From: VRUE01 sp963770315 | GTDB taxonomy: Bacteria > Actinomycetota > Thermoleophilia > Solirubrobacterales > 70-9 | Reading direction: 5' to 3' | DNA length: 64,000 bases | Assembly (NCBI GenBank): GCA_963770315.1 | Contig: CAVYPC010000002.1 | Coordinates: forward strand, 2,776,677 to 2,840,676 | Shown here: piece after piece, positions 28,491 through 36,945 of the stretch | Numbering within the stretch: the first letter of the stretch is position 1 | Layout: each line of letters opens with the position of its first letter | Position numbers and translations under genes: made by a program | Notes under the pieces: model-generated | Database searches by the model: none | What the model saw: the letters and a program-made list of their open reading frames with translations, nothing else | Told to the model about the DNA's origin: nothing

Positions 28491-29932
28491 GCGGCTTCAA
28501 GGACCTGGGGCTGGCGCCTGAGATCCAGCAGGCGCTGGACGAGCTCGGCTACGAGGAGCCCAGCCCGATCCAGGAGAAAGCGATCCCCGAGCTGCTCGCC
28601 GGCCACGACGTGATCGGGCAGGCGCAGACCGGGACCGGCAAGACCGCCGCCTTCGGCCTGCCGCTGCTGCAGTACGTCGATCCCGGCGTCGACGAGGTGC
28701 AGGCGGTCGTCCTCACGCCGACCCGCGAGCTCTGCATCCAGGTGACCCAGGCGCTGCGCGCTTACGCCGAGCACGTCGACGTCGAGATCGTCGCCGTCTT
28801 CGGCGGCGCGCCGATCCGCTCCCAACAGGCGCAGCTGCGCGCCGGCGCCCACGTCGTCGTCGCCACCGTGGGGCGGATGATGGACCTGATGTCGCGCCGC
28901 TCGCTGGTCCTCACCGCGGCCCGCTACATCGTCCTCGACGAGGCCGATGAGATGCTCGACCTGGGCTTCATCGAGGACGTCGAGAAGATCCTGCGGATGT
29001 GTCCGAGCGGGCGCCAGACGGCGCTCTTCTCGGCGACGATGCCACCGCCGGTCAAACGGCTCGCCGAGAGCTACATGTACGACCCGTCGACGATCAAAAT
29101 CACGCCGAAGAAGCTGACCGTCGACGCGATCGCCCAGGCTTTCGTCGAGGTGCCGGCGAACGAGAAGGCGGCCCGCTTGGTCGAGCTGCTGAAGACGGAG
29201 GAACCGGAGCAGGCGATCATCTTCTGTCGCACCAAAATCGGCGCCTCGAAGCTGGAAAAGACGCTGAAGGACAAAGGCCTCGACGTGAAGGCGCTGCACG
29301 GCGACATGAGCCAGGGCTCGCGCGACGGCGTGATGATCGCCTTCAAGGACCACCGGGTACGGCTCCTGGTCGCCACCGACATCGCCGCCCGCGGGCTCGA
29401 CATCGAGCACGTCACCCATGTCATCAACTACGACGTCCCCGCCTCCTCGGAGGTCTACGTGCACCGGATCGGCCGCACCGGCCGGGTCGGCCGCACCGGC
29501 CGCGCGATCACCTTCGTCACGCCGGCCCAGCGCGACGAGATCGAGCGGATCGAGCGCGACGTGAAGACGACGATCGGCGAGTGGGAGAGCCCGGAGGAGC
29601 GGATGGAACACGCTCCGCGCCCGCGCCGCCGCGAGCGCGCCAAGGCGAGCGACAACGGCGACGAGCCGAAGCAGGTCGCCGAGGGGGCCGAAGGCAAGGC
29701 GGTCAAGCTCTTCGTCAACCGCGGCGAGCGCAGCGGCATCACAGAGGACGACCTGCGCTGGGCCCTGCGCGAGGGCGCCGTGCTGCCCGAGGAGGCGATC
29801 CACGACGTCCGCGTCCTGCACCGCTTCTCCTTCGTCGAGGTCGATCCCGACCAGGCCGACCGCACGGTCGAGTTCCTCGACGGGACCAAGCTGAAGGGCA
29901 AGGAGATCCGGCTCGAGATCGCCAAGAGCTGA
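28487..29932 (+). CDS. DEAD-box ATP-dependent RNA helicase
   Basis: A 481-residue helicase that unwinds structured RNA, likely in ribosome assembly or cold adaptation. All motifs are present: Q-motif (EPSPIQEKAIP), I (AQTGTGKTA), Ia (PTRELCIQ), II (VLDEADEML), III (SATMP), V (ATDIAARGLDI) and VI (HRIGRTGRVGRTG). A basic linker leads to a C-terminal DbpA/CsdA-type RNA-binding domain (VKLFVNRGERSGITEDDLRW). GTG start within the previous stop suggests coupling with the oxidoreductase gene. Confidence 0.94.
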   Translation: MSGFKDLGLAPEIQQALDELGYEEPSPIQEKAIPELLAGHDVIGQAQTGTGKTAAFGLPLLQYVDPGVDEVQAVVLTPTRELCIQVTQALRAYAEHVDVEIVAVFGGAPIRSQQAQLRAGAHVVVATVGRMMDLMSRRSLVLTAARYIVLDEADEMLDLGFIEDVEKILRMCPSGRQTALFSATMPPPVKRLAESYMYDPSTIKITPKKLTVDAIAQAFVEVPANEKAARLVELLKTEEPEQAIIFCRTKIGASKLEKTLKDKGLDVKALHGDMSQGSRDGVMIAFKDHRVRLLVATDIAARGLDIEHVTHVINYDVPASSEVYVHRIGRTGRVGRTGRAITFVTPAQRDEIERIERDVKTTIGEWESPEERMEHAPRPRRRERAKASDNGDEPKQVAEGAEGKAVKLFVNRGERSGITEDDLRWALREGAVLPEEAIHDVRVLHRFSFVEVDPDQADRTVEFLDGTKLKGKEIRLEIAKS

Positions 29933-29975
29933 CGTTACGCCCACAATCCGGTACACACTGAGATTCTCCTAAGTA

Positions 29976-29999
29976 TGCAATAGGTTCCCAGCTATTGCA
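29976..29999. promoter_or_regulatory. Inverted repeat in AT-rich leader of a secreted protein gene
   Basis: TGCAATAG (29976-29983) and CTATTGCA (29992-29999) form an 8-bp inverted repeat with an 8-base spacer, in the only AT-rich stretch nearby (29933-30027). It is 28 bases before the ATG at 30028, and AAGGAG follows at 30012-30017. It could be an operator or an mRNA hairpin. Confidence 0.4.
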
Positions 30000-30027
30000 C
30001 TAGCACTCACTAAGGAGACTCGATTTG

Positions 30028-30609
30028 ATGGCTCGAATTGCGAAGTTGCTTTCCTTCTCCAACGTCGTCGCTTGCTTGGCCCTCTTCATAGCGCTCGGGG
30101 GTTCCGTCTATGCCGCAGGAAAGATAAGCGGCACTCAAATCAAGGCGAGCTCGCTGCCAGGCAACCGGATCAAGGCGAAGACCCTGACCGGAAACCAGAT
30201 CAAGCCCGGCTCACTGACCGGAAACCAAATCAAGCCCGGCTCACTGACCGGTGCGCAAATCAAGTCCGGGTCGCTTACGGGGGCTCAGATCCAAGCGGGG
30301 TCGCTCACGGGGACTCAGATCAACACGAGCACGCTCACCGGTGTTACCGCCAGCAAGGTCGCGAGCGTGCAGTACGCCGTTGCCACGGTTTCGCTCGGAG
30401 CAACTGCTGCTGCCGCAACGGCCAGCTGCCCGGCGGGAACCAATGTCGTCGGCGGCGGCGCGACCGTCAGCAATGAGGAAACTGCCTTCGTCAACGACAG
30501 CGGCCCCAACTCGACTCGCAACGGCTGGACGGCCACCGGGTTTGGGGAAGTGGGCACGAGCATGAACGTCACGGCGATCTGTACGGCCGCCGCCGCCGTC
30601 ACCGGCTAA
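30028..30609 (+). CDS. Secreted protein with decapeptide repeats
   Basis: A 193-residue exported protein. The signal peptide is LLSFSNVVACLALFIALGG followed by SVYAAG. Residues ~35-104 are seven decapeptide repeats of the form G[TNA][QR]IK..[ST]L[TP]. The C-terminal ~85 residues form a separate domain with two cysteines (TASCPAGTNVVGGGA; TAICTAA) that may form a disulphide. TTG 30025 is a possible one-codon-longer start. The same signal type occurs in two other genes nearby (33527, 34667), so they belong to one surface-protein class of unknown role. Confidence 0.72.
   Translation: MARIAKLLSFSNVVACLALFIALGGSVYAAGKISGTQIKASSLPGNRIKAKTLTGNQIKPGSLTGNQIKPGSLTGAQIKSGSLTGAQIQAGSLTGTQINTSTLTGVTASKVASVQYAVATVSLGATAAAATASCPAGTNVVGGGATVSNEETAFVNDSGPNSTRNGWTATGFGEVGTSMNVTAICTAAAAVTG
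30130..30339 (+). repeat. Seven tandem 30-bp coding repeats
   Basis: Units begin at 30130, 30160, 30190, 30220, 30250, 30280 and 30310, each 30 bp and in frame. The two central units differ at a single base (CAG/CAA), showing recent duplication; outer units are more diverged. They encode the decapeptide array of the secreted protein. Confidence 0.85.
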
Positions 30610-30623
30610 TCGCTTCGCTCGAC

Positions 30624-30657
30624 AAGGGCCCGGCCCGCCCAGGAGGGTTGGGCCCTT
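30624..30657. terminator. Hairpin between convergent genes
   Basis: AAGGGCCC (30624-30631) pairs with GGGCCCTT (30650-30657). It follows the secreted protein stop by 15 bases and precedes the stop of the convergent response regulator gene by 31, so it may serve as a bidirectional terminator. There is no long T-run. Confidence 0.6.
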
Positions 30658-30688
30658 AGCCGGGCGTCGACGTCTGTTTGCGCGTCTC

Positions 30689-31060
30689 CTAGCGAGGGCC
30701 GGTCAGCTCGGCGATCTTGGCGAAGAGCTGCTCGAAGTCGATCGGCTTGGTGATGTAGGCGGCGATCCCGAGGCTCGAGCGGTCGCCGTTGTCGTCTCCG
30801 CCGTCGGTGTGGGCGCTGACGATCAGGGCGGGGGTGTCGATCCCGGCCGCGCGCAGCTCGCGTAGGGCGTCGATGCCCGACTTGCGCGGCATCATCGCGT
30901 CGAGCAGGAGGATGTCGGGCGGGTTGGGCGCCGCGGCGACCGCGTCGACCACCTCCTGGCCGTCCGTGGCGGCGATGACCTCGTGCCCCTCCATCTCCAA
31001 CCGAGTGCGGAGGAGGAGCAGGATCGTCTCGGAGTCGTCGGCCAAGAGGATCCTGGCCAT
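30689..31060 (-). CDS. Single-domain response regulator, CheY-like
   Basis: A 123-residue receiver with no output domain. The acidic pocket (ADDSE), phosphorylated Asp (LLLDAMMP), Thr/Ser (IVSAHTD) and Lys (YITKPID) are all present. An insert DGGDDNGDRSS after SAHT lengthens one loop. Its ATG overlaps the TGA of the histidine kinase gene by one base, so the kinase is its likely phosphodonor. Without a DNA-binding domain it probably acts by protein contact or as a phosphate relay. Confidence 0.9.
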   Translation of the reverse strand: MARILLADDSETILLLLRTRLEMEGHEVIAATDGQEVVDAVAAAPNPPDILLLDAMMPRKSGIDALRELRAAGIDTPALIVSAHTDGGDDNGDRSSLGIAAYITKPIDFEQLFAKIAELTGPR

Positions 31061-32346
31061 CAGAGAGCCTCCGCCCGGTCGCGGGCGATCGCCGGCAGGC
31101 GAACGCGGAAGGTGGAGCCGGCGCCCGGGATCGACTCGGCGGCGATCGTGCCGCCGTGCAGCTCGATCAGCGATTTGGATATCGCCAGGCCGAGCCCGGT
31201 GCCCCCGACCCGCTGCGTCTCGCCCGCATCGCCGCGGCTGAAGCGTTCGAAGATGTGCTCCAGCTGCTGCTCGGGTATGCCGGGTCCGTCGTCGATCACG
31301 TCGATCTCAACTTCGGCACTTCCGCTCCGCGCCTTCACTTCGATACCCGCTCCTTCCGGGCAATACTCATTTGCGTTCGTAAGGAGATTCACCAGTACTT
31401 GGCGAATCCGGTCTCGGTCGGCCTCGATTCGAGGCAGGCCCGGTTCGATCTCCAGGCGCAGCTCTTGCCGGCGAGAGTCGAACTGAGCCCGCATCGTCCG
31501 CACGGCGTCTTCGATCAGGCCCGCCGCGTCGGTCGGCTCCGGTCTGATCGTCAGCCGCCCGGCATCGCTGCGGGCGAGGTCGAGCAGGTCGTTGAGGAGG
31601 CGCACCAGGTGGCGCGTGTTGTCGAGGATCACCTCTACCGTCTCCGCCTGCCCCGGGCTGAGCTTCTCCCGCTCCAGCAGCAGCAGCTCGGCGAAGCCCT
31701 GCACCGAGGTCAGCGGGCTGCGCAGCTCGTGCGAGGCGGTGAGCACGAATTCGTCTTTCATCCGGTCGAGCTGGTCGCGTTCGCCGGCGCGGCGTTGGAG
31801 CTCCTCGGCCATTTCGTTGAAGGCGCTGCCGAGCGTCGCCGTCTCCGAGAGCCCGCCGACCTTGACCCGGGCGTCGAGGTCGCCGCCGGCCAGCTGCCCC
31901 GAGGCGTCGACCAGATCCTCGAGCGGGCGCCGCATCGAGGCGATCAGGCCGGTGAAGAGCAGCGCCGCGCCGGTCAGGCCGGCGATCAGCCCTGCCCCGA
32001 CGAGCAGCGCCGTGTCGCGCGTCTCGCTCGAGATTTCGTCGCGCAGCTCCTGCCGGCGGTGCTGCTGGGAGAGGATCGTGGCGCGCGCCGCCGCGGGGTG
32101 TCGTTCTTCGACCAGGCGGTTGCGAGCCCGGATCTCGCGCTGGTAGGAGCGAGCGGTGGCGTTCTCGTAGTCCTGGCGCTGCTGCAGGAAGCGGGCGACG
32201 CCGATCACCGCCAGGCCGGTGAGCACGGCGAAGGCGATCGCGAAGCCGATCGTCAGCCTGTTGGCGAGCGATGGGCTGAAGCGGAATCGTCGTCGGGAAT
32301 ATGCTTGCGAGCCGATGGGCGACGAGGCTACAGGCACTTCCGACGG
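31060..32346 (-). CDS. Sensor histidine kinase
   Basis: A membrane histidine kinase of about 428 residues. Two spans (LTIGFAIAFAVLTGLAVIGV; LLVGAGLIAGLTGAALLFTG) flank a ~70-residue helical extracellular part. Then come HAMP, the phosphoacceptor HELRSPLTSVQGF, and the ATPase boxes NANEY, DDGPGIP and GGTGLGLAI. ATG 32346 is the nearest start before the first span but it overlaps the divergent kinase-like gene by 32 bases; no ATG, GTG or TTG is closer, so the true start is uncertain. Signal unknown. Confidence 0.88.
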   Translation of the reverse strand, partial: PSEVPVASSPIGSQAYSRRRFRFSPSLANRLTIGFAIAFAVLTGLAVIGVARFLQQRQDYENATARSYQREIRARNRLVEERHPAAARATILSQQHRRQELRDEISSETRDTALLVGAGLIAGLTGAALLFTGLIASMRRPLEDLVDASGQLAGGDLDARVKVGGLSETATLGSAFNEMAEELQRRAGERDQLDRMKDEFVLTASHELRSPLTSVQGFAELLLLEREKLSPGQAETVEVILDNTRHLVRLLNDLLDLARSDAGRLTIRPEPTDAAGLIEDAVRTMRAQFDSRRQELRLEIEPGLPRIEADRDRIRQVLVNLLTNANEYCPEGAGIEVKARSGSAEVEIDVIDDGPGIPEQQLEHIFERFSRGDAGETQRVGGTGLGLAISKSLIELHGGTIAAESIPGAGSTFRVRLPAIARDRAEAL

Positions 32347-33379
32347 CATCGCCGCCGCGCCGGAGGGGATCGATCGGGGCGGCGTCGAGGCCTGGTTCGA
32401 GCAGCGGGTCGAGGGAGTCGAGCTGCCGCTCTCCTTCGAGCGGATCTCCGGCGGGCACTCGAACCTCACCTACGGCGTAACCGACGCCGCCGGCCGCCGC
32501 TGGGCGCTGCGCCGGCCGCCGCTCGGCAAGCGGCTCGGCTCTGCCCACGACATGGCTCGCGAGCACAAGGTCGTCTCGGCCCTGGGGCCGACGCCGGTGC
32601 CCGTGGCGCCGGTGGCCGGGCTCTGCGAGGACGAGAGCGTCAACGGCGCGCCCTTCTACGTGATGGAGTTCGTCGAAGGCCCGATCCTGCGCGGCCTCGC
32701 CGAGGCGGAGGCTTTCCCCAACGAGGCCGACCGGCAGGCGATCGGCGAGCGCGTCGCCGACACCCTGGTCGCGATCCACGCGGTCGACCCCGATGCCGTC
32801 GGGTTGGGCGACCTCGGTCGCAAGGAGGACTACGTCGCCCGCCAGCTGCACCGCTGGCAGGGCCAGTGGGAGAAGTCGAAGACGCGCGAGCTGCCGGCGA
32901 TCGACGCCGTGCACGAGCGGCTCGAGGCGCGCATCCCCGCGCAGGGGCCGGCGACGATCGTCCACGGCGACTACCGGCTCGACAACATGATCCTCACCCC
33001 CGGCGGCGAGGCCGCCGCGGTAGTCGACTGGGAGCTCTGCACGCTCGGCGACCCGCTCGCCGACGTCGGCCTGCTGATGGTCTACTGGCCCGTGCGGGGG
33101 GAGGAGACGATCGCCCTCGGCCAGCCCGCAAACCTGGCCCCCGGCTTCCCCACTCGCGAGGAGCTGCGCGATCGCTACGCCGAGCGCTCCGGCCGCGACC
33201 TCTCCCAGCTCAACTTCTTCGAAGCCCTCGGCTACTGGAAGCTGGCGATCATCCTCGAGGGCGTCTACGCCCGCTACGCCGCCGGCCAGTACGGCAAGGT
33301 CGACCCGGGAATAGAACACTTCGCCCGCCTGGTCGAGCGCCTAGCCGAGGCCGCCGAGGTTTCACAGGGCCGCGAATAG
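32315..33379 (+). CDS. APH/ACAD10-type phosphotransferase
   Basis: A 354-residue aminoglycoside-phosphotransferase-fold kinase. The glycine loop is FERISGGHSNLTYGV, the catalytic loop HGDYRLDNMI and the metal-binding VVDWELCTLGDPLADVG. This subtype is fused to acyl-CoA dehydrogenase in mammalian ACAD10/11 and is encoded apart in bacteria (such as LvaA), where it phosphorylates 4-hydroxyacyl-CoA. An acyl-CoA dehydrogenase gene of matching type is 2.2 kb downstream, making antibiotic resistance unlikely. ATG 32315 chosen; an upstream extension runs through the kinase gene. Confidence 0.85.
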   Translation: MGDEATGTSDGIAAAPEGIDRGGVEAWFEQRVEGVELPLSFERISGGHSNLTYGVTDAAGRRWALRRPPLGKRLGSAHDMAREHKVVSALGPTPVPVAPVAGLCEDESVNGAPFYVMEFVEGPILRGLAEAEAFPNEADRQAIGERVADTLVAIHAVDPDAVGLGDLGRKEDYVARQLHRWQGQWEKSKTRELPAIDAVHERLEARIPAQGPATIVHGDYRLDNMILTPGGEAAAVVDWELCTLGDPLADVGLLMVYWPVRGEETIALGQPANLAPGFPTREELRDRYAERSGRDLSQLNFFEALGYWKLAIILEGVYARYAAGQYGKVDPGIEHFARLVERLAEAAEVSQGRE

Positions 33380-33526
33380 CGCCTCTCCGCGGTGGTTCCG
33401 ATCTGATGTCTCCGATTCCGACCGGCGTACCTGTGATTGTCCCGGCGCCCCGCGGACCGAGCGTTATGGCTTGGCAAAGCGGGCGATGTGGCCCGAAGAG
33501 TCACCCACAGCAAATCGGAGGTCTTG

Positions 33527-34177
33527 ATGGTTAAACGCCAACTTCTATCGTCAGCCATGGTGGCGTCATTTCTCGCTCTGTTCGTCGCGTTGGGAGGAAA
33601 CGCTTTCGCAGCAACCCAGCACGCTTCCAGCGCAGGCCATGCTGCGATCAGCGCGAAACACAAAGCAAAACGAGGTCCACGGGGCAAACCAGGGGCTAAC
33701 GGCTTGAATGGAGCAACCGGTCCCGCCGGCGCCCAGGGACCGCAAGGAGCCCAGGGAGCCCAGGGACCGCCAGGGCCGTCAACGGCATATGGCGTCTACC
33801 ACGACGAATTGATCAACATATCGACGACCACGCCCAGCTCTCCCGCGATCGTTGCGACCCTTGGCGGTCTGCCGGGCGGATCCTATGCGATTCAGGCCAA
33901 GCTGATCGCCGATTCCGAGAGTGCCAGTGAGGACTACGTGAAATGCACGCTGTCCGCAGGTGCCGATAACGACTACGCCGACGACTATCTAGGTACTGGA
34001 GCGACCGGCGACTCTTTCCGGGCGATCTTCGCCATGCAGGTATTGCATACGTTCGCCGGTGTCGGAAGTGTGACGATCGAATGCTACCGCAGCCAAGCCG
34101 ATGCGCTTGCCTTCGTAAAGGAGATCAAGATCACCGCGATCAAGCTCGGCAGCATCGCGAGCAATCAGGGCGTGTAG
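33527..34177 (+). CDS. Secreted collagen-like protein
   Basis: A 216-residue exported protein. The signal is MVASFLALFVALGGNAFAA. After a basic stretch, residues ~49-84 are a collagen-like run of about 12 G-X-Y triplets (GPRGKPGANGLNGATG...GPPGPS). The C-terminal ~130 residues form a globular domain with two cysteines, possibly trimerising like other bacterial collagen tips. ATG 33527 is used, with CGGAGG upstream; the longer frame has no signal at its start. A perfect hairpin follows the stop. Confidence 0.78.
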   Translation: MVKRQLLSSAMVASFLALFVALGGNAFAATQHASSAGHAAISAKHKAKRGPRGKPGANGLNGATGPAGAQGPQGAQGAQGPPGPSTAYGVYHDELINISTTTPSSPAIVATLGGLPGGSYAIQAKLIADSESASEDYVKCTLSAGADNDYADDYLGTGATGDSFRAIFAMQVLHTFAGVGSVTIECYRSQADALAFVKEIKITAIKLGSIASNQGV

Positions 34178-34192
34178 CAGCTTGACAAGCTG

Positions 34193-34224
34193 GCCGGGCC
34201 AGGTCGATTTCGACCTGGCCCGGC
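34193..34224 (+). terminator. Strong hairpin after collagen-like gene
   Basis: GCCGGGCCAGGTCGA (34193-34207) and TCGACCTGGCCCGGC (34210-34224) are a perfect 15-bp inverted repeat with a TT loop, 16 bases after the stop. A T-run is lacking, as is common in high-GC terminators. Confidence 0.65.
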
Positions 34225-34244
34225 ACTACGTCTCGCCGTCTAGA

Positions 34245-34530
34245 TGTAATCCCTGAGCCCGTTGTTTCATCCGGGCCCCCTTGAAGGCTGGGGGTGCTAG
34301 CCACCTAAGCCTCAAGGAGGACCCAGATGAAGCTGCACGGTAATTCCGCGCTCAGCCTGAACAAGCGCAAGCTGTTGGCGAGGCGCGTAGTGGAGGAGGG
34401 TTGAGCGCGCCGACAATCCGCAAGTGGGCGCGCCGCTACCGCGCCGAAGGCGAGGCGGGTTGCTGGATCGGCCCTCGGCCGCACACCGGGTCCACAACCG
34501 CACCCCCGCAGAGCGGCTCGCCGAGCTAAG
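34245..34530 (+). pseudogene. Decayed IS481-family remnant
   Basis: The left end TGTAATCCCTGAGCCCGTTG resembles that of the intact IS at 26343, and it abuts TCTAGA (34239-34244), again fitting an NCTAGN target. ATG 34327 follows AAGGAGG and starts MKLHGNSALSLNKRKLLARR, but a TGA ends it at 34404. About 15 codons of the helix-turn-helix are missing, after which pieces like KWARRYRAEGEAG continue out of frame. The right end and catalytic core are gone. Confidence 0.8.
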
Positions 34531-34666
34531 CAACCCGCTCGGGTCTTACAGCTGGAGGCCTTGACGACCGCCAAGGGACCTGTGAAGGTCCCAATCTCCT
34601 CGCCAGACCTCGCAATTGGGGTATCGGGCCCCATCAAGGCCCTTCCCCTAAAACAAGGAGAGACTC
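34531..34666. other. Leader region upstream of repeat protein gene, with hairpin
   Basis: GGGACCT (34575-34581) and AGGTCCC (34586-34592) form a 7-bp hairpin with a GTGA loop. GGGGTATCGGGCCCC follows. AAGGAGAG at 34655-34662 is the ribosome-binding site for the TTG at 34667. No coding sequence is evident. Confidence 0.4.
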
Positions 34667-35536
34667 TTGAAGCAGATCCGCAGGCATCTCACGTATGCCA
34701 ACGTGATGTCGTCGATCGCCGTGTTCCTGATGCTCGGCGGCGCCACGGCCTTGGCCGCCAATCAACTCGGCAAGAAGACGGTAGGCGCAAAGCAGCTGAA
34801 GGCCAACGCTGTCACCACCGCCAAAATCAAGAAAGACGCCGTGACTGCCAAGAAGATCAAGAATGGCTCGGTCACCGGTGAGAAAATCGCGACCGGCGCA
34901 GTTGGCTCTGTCAAGCTTGCCGCGGGCGCAGTCGGCTCTACCCAGCTTGCCGCCGGCGCAGTGGGCACCAACCAACTCGGCGCAGGCGCAGTCACCGCGA
35001 GCAAAATCGGCAATGGCGCAATCGGTTCCGGTCAGATCGGCGCCAACGCTGTGGGCAACTCTCAGACGCAGTTGGCAAAGGTGTTCAAAGGCGGAGTCGT
35101 ACCGGCTGCCGAAAGCGAGGCAGCTGCCTCGAAGATCGAGTTGGGCTCAGTCGGGCCGTTCCGCTTCTACGGCAAATGCTTCCAGCTCGCCGGTCCCAAA
35201 GTCCAGGAGAAAACCTACATCGAAGTGACCAGCGGTGAGGCTACTGTCGGCTCCGAGGATGGCGCCGAACTGCCTACCAACGGCACCCAGGAATATTTGA
35301 CCCCGTCGACCCTCGAGGCAAACCGCGTGATGGAGGATGACGCTATCGCGGAAGCGAATAAAGCCACCGCGGTTTCAAATGACGAGGAGTTCCAGGCACG
35401 CGCTACCGACGGCACGGAAATAACCGGTTTGATCGGTGGTACCGGAGCCAAGCAGGGCAATCCTGTGATTGGCAACGGTCCGTTCATTCCGGGCGATTCC
35501 TGCATCGTCGGAATAGTGGCTGTTTTCGGCAGTTAG
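34667..35536 (+). CDS. Secreted repeat protein
   Basis: A 289-residue exported protein from TTG 34667. The signal is VMSSIAVFLMLGGATALAA. Residues ~33-128 consist of decapeptide-like repeats ([GN]A[VI][GT]..[KQ][LI]..), DNA period 30 bp, clearest from 34895 to 35044. The C-terminal ~155 residues are a separate domain with two cysteines (YGKCFQLAG; GDSCIVGIV). Layout matches the 30028 gene: signal, decapeptide array, two-Cys domain. Role unknown; a surface-fibre protein is plausible. Confidence 0.72.
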   Translation: MKQIRRHLTYANVMSSIAVFLMLGGATALAANQLGKKTVGAKQLKANAVTTAKIKKDAVTAKKIKNGSVTGEKIATGAVGSVKLAAGAVGSTQLAAGAVGTNQLGAGAVTASKIGNGAIGSGQIGANAVGNSQTQLAKVFKGGVVPAAESEAAASKIELGSVGPFRFYGKCFQLAGPKVQEKTYIEVTSGEATVGSEDGAELPTNGTQEYLTPSTLEANRVMEDDAIAEANKATAVSNDEEFQARATDGTEITGLIGGTGAKQGNPVIGNGPFIPGDSCIVGIVAVFGS

Positions 35537-35585
35537 GAACTTACCCAGCCGGCTGGTGCCTGATTGGCCGTTCGGTAGCAGCGTC

Positions 35586-35613
35586 AAGCGGGGAGCCGAT
35601 CGGCTCCCCGCTT
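35586..35613. terminator. Hairpin between convergent genes
   Basis: AAGCGGGGAGCCGA (35586-35599) and TCGGCTCCCCGCTT (35600-35613) make a perfect 28-base palindrome, between the secreted repeat protein stop and the convergent acyl-CoA dehydrogenase stop. It can act in both directions. Confidence 0.65.
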
Positions 35614-35625
35614 CGCTTGCCGACC

Positions 35626-36888
35626 TTAGATCGGCCGGGGAACGTGCCTGGGCTCGAGTTCGCCCGCCGCCTCTGCTTCGGCGCGCTTTGACCAGCGGTT
35701 GAGCTCGCGGCGGGCGAGGACCATCTTGTGGACCTCGTCGGGGCCGTCGGCGAGGCGCAGCATGCGGCTGAAGCGCCAGAGGGCGGCGAGCGGGGTGTCG
35801 TCGGTCATGCCGAGGGAGCCGTGGATCTGGATCGCCCGGTCGAGCACCTCCATCACCATGTTGGCGGCGACGATCTTGATCGCGGAGATCGATTGGCGGG
35901 CGGCGCGCTTGCCCTCGGTGTCCATCTTCCACGCCGCATACATCGTCAGCAGGCGGGCCTGGTCGATTTCCATCCGCGAGGTGGCGATCGCCTCCTGGAC
36001 GAACTGCTTGTCGGCCAGCGGCCCGCCGAAGGCCTGGCGCTCGTTTGCCCGCCGGCACATCATCTCGTGTGCCCGCTCCGCGGTGCCGATCGCGCGCATG
36101 CAGTGGTGGATGCGGCCCGGGCCGAGCCGGTCCTGGGCGATCGTGAAGCCCTGCCCCTCGCCGCCGAGCAGGTTGGCGACGGGGACGCGGCATTCTTCGT
36201 AGCGGATCTCACAGTGGCCGGGCCCCTTGTCGTGGCCCATCACCGGGATCGGCCGCACGAGGTTGAAGCCCGGGTTGTCGGTCGGCACGCAGATCATCGA
36301 GGCGCGAGCGTAGGGCGGTGCGTCGGGGTCGGTGACGACCATCGCGATCGCGAGCTCGGCGCCGACGGCGCCGGAGGTGAACCACTTGTGGCCGTCGACC
36401 ACCCACTCGTCGCCGTCGCGTACCGCGCGCGCCTGCAGGAGAGTGGGGTCGGAGCCCGAGACCTCTGGCTCCGTCATCGAGAAACACGATCGGATCCGGC
36501 CCTCCAGGAGCGGCTCCAGCCATTCCTCTCTCTGCTGATCCGTCCCGTGCTCGGCGAGGATCTCCATGTTGCCGGTGTCCGGAGCGGAGCAGTTGAAGGC
36601 CATCGGCGCCGCGGCGGGGCTGCGCCCCATCTCCTCACAGAGCAGCCCGTACTCCCAGTTGCTGAGGCCGGGGCCGAAGCGCTCGTCGGGCATGAACAGG
36701 TTCCAGAGCCCGTCGGCCTTGGCCCGCTCGCGGACCTCGACCAGGATCTTCGGGTAGGGGACGCCGGCGGCGACCTCGGCGTCGAGTGCCTCCATGATCT
36801 CCCGCTCCTGCGGGTATACGTGATCGTCCATGAAGTCGAGGATGCGCTCGCGCAGGGTCTCGACCTGGGGACTGGGCTTGAAGTCCAT
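35626..36888 (-). CDS. Acyl-CoA dehydrogenase, ACAD10/11-like
   Basis: A 420-residue flavoenzyme that introduces a 2,3 double bond in acyl-CoA, passing electrons to ETF. CFSMTEPEVSGSDPTLLQ is the FAD/substrate signature, RQAFGGPLADKQ contacts the acyl-CoA and IQIHGSLGMTDDTPLA the flavin. The extended N-terminus and the C-terminal RMLRLADGPDEVHKMVLAR fit the ACAD10/11 type. The APH-like kinase encoded nearby is the usual partner in 4-hydroxy acid degradation. The exact catalytic base was not identified. Confidence 0.9.
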   Translation of the reverse strand: MDFKPSPQVETLRERILDFMDDHVYPQEREIMEALDAEVAAGVPYPKILVEVRERAKADGLWNLFMPDERFGPGLSNWEYGLLCEEMGRSPAAAPMAFNCSAPDTGNMEILAEHGTDQQREEWLEPLLEGRIRSCFSMTEPEVSGSDPTLLQARAVRDGDEWVVDGHKWFTSGAVGAELAIAMVVTDPDAPPYARASMICVPTDNPGFNLVRPIPVMGHDKGPGHCEIRYEECRVPVANLLGGEGQGFTIAQDRLGPGRIHHCMRAIGTAERAHEMMCRRANERQAFGGPLADKQFVQEAIATSRMEIDQARLLTMYAAWKMDTEGKRAARQSISAIKIVAANMVMEVLDRAIQIHGSLGMTDDTPLAALWRFSRMLRLADGPDEVHKMVLARRELNRWSKRAEAEAAGELEPRHVPRPI

Positions 36889-36945
36889 CGCTGGGGCGTC
36901 CTCTCCTTGGGATTCGGTGGGGGAAAGCTAGCGTGCGGACGTTGC

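Noticed and set aside
30130..30339. Possible CRISPR-like array
   Set aside because: The 30-bp units are contiguous without spacers and encode an in-frame decapeptide array.
33437..33527. Riboswitch in the leader of the collagen-like gene
   Set aside because: Short GC-rich segments resemble parts of a c-di-GMP aptamer only loosely; conserved core sequences are absent.
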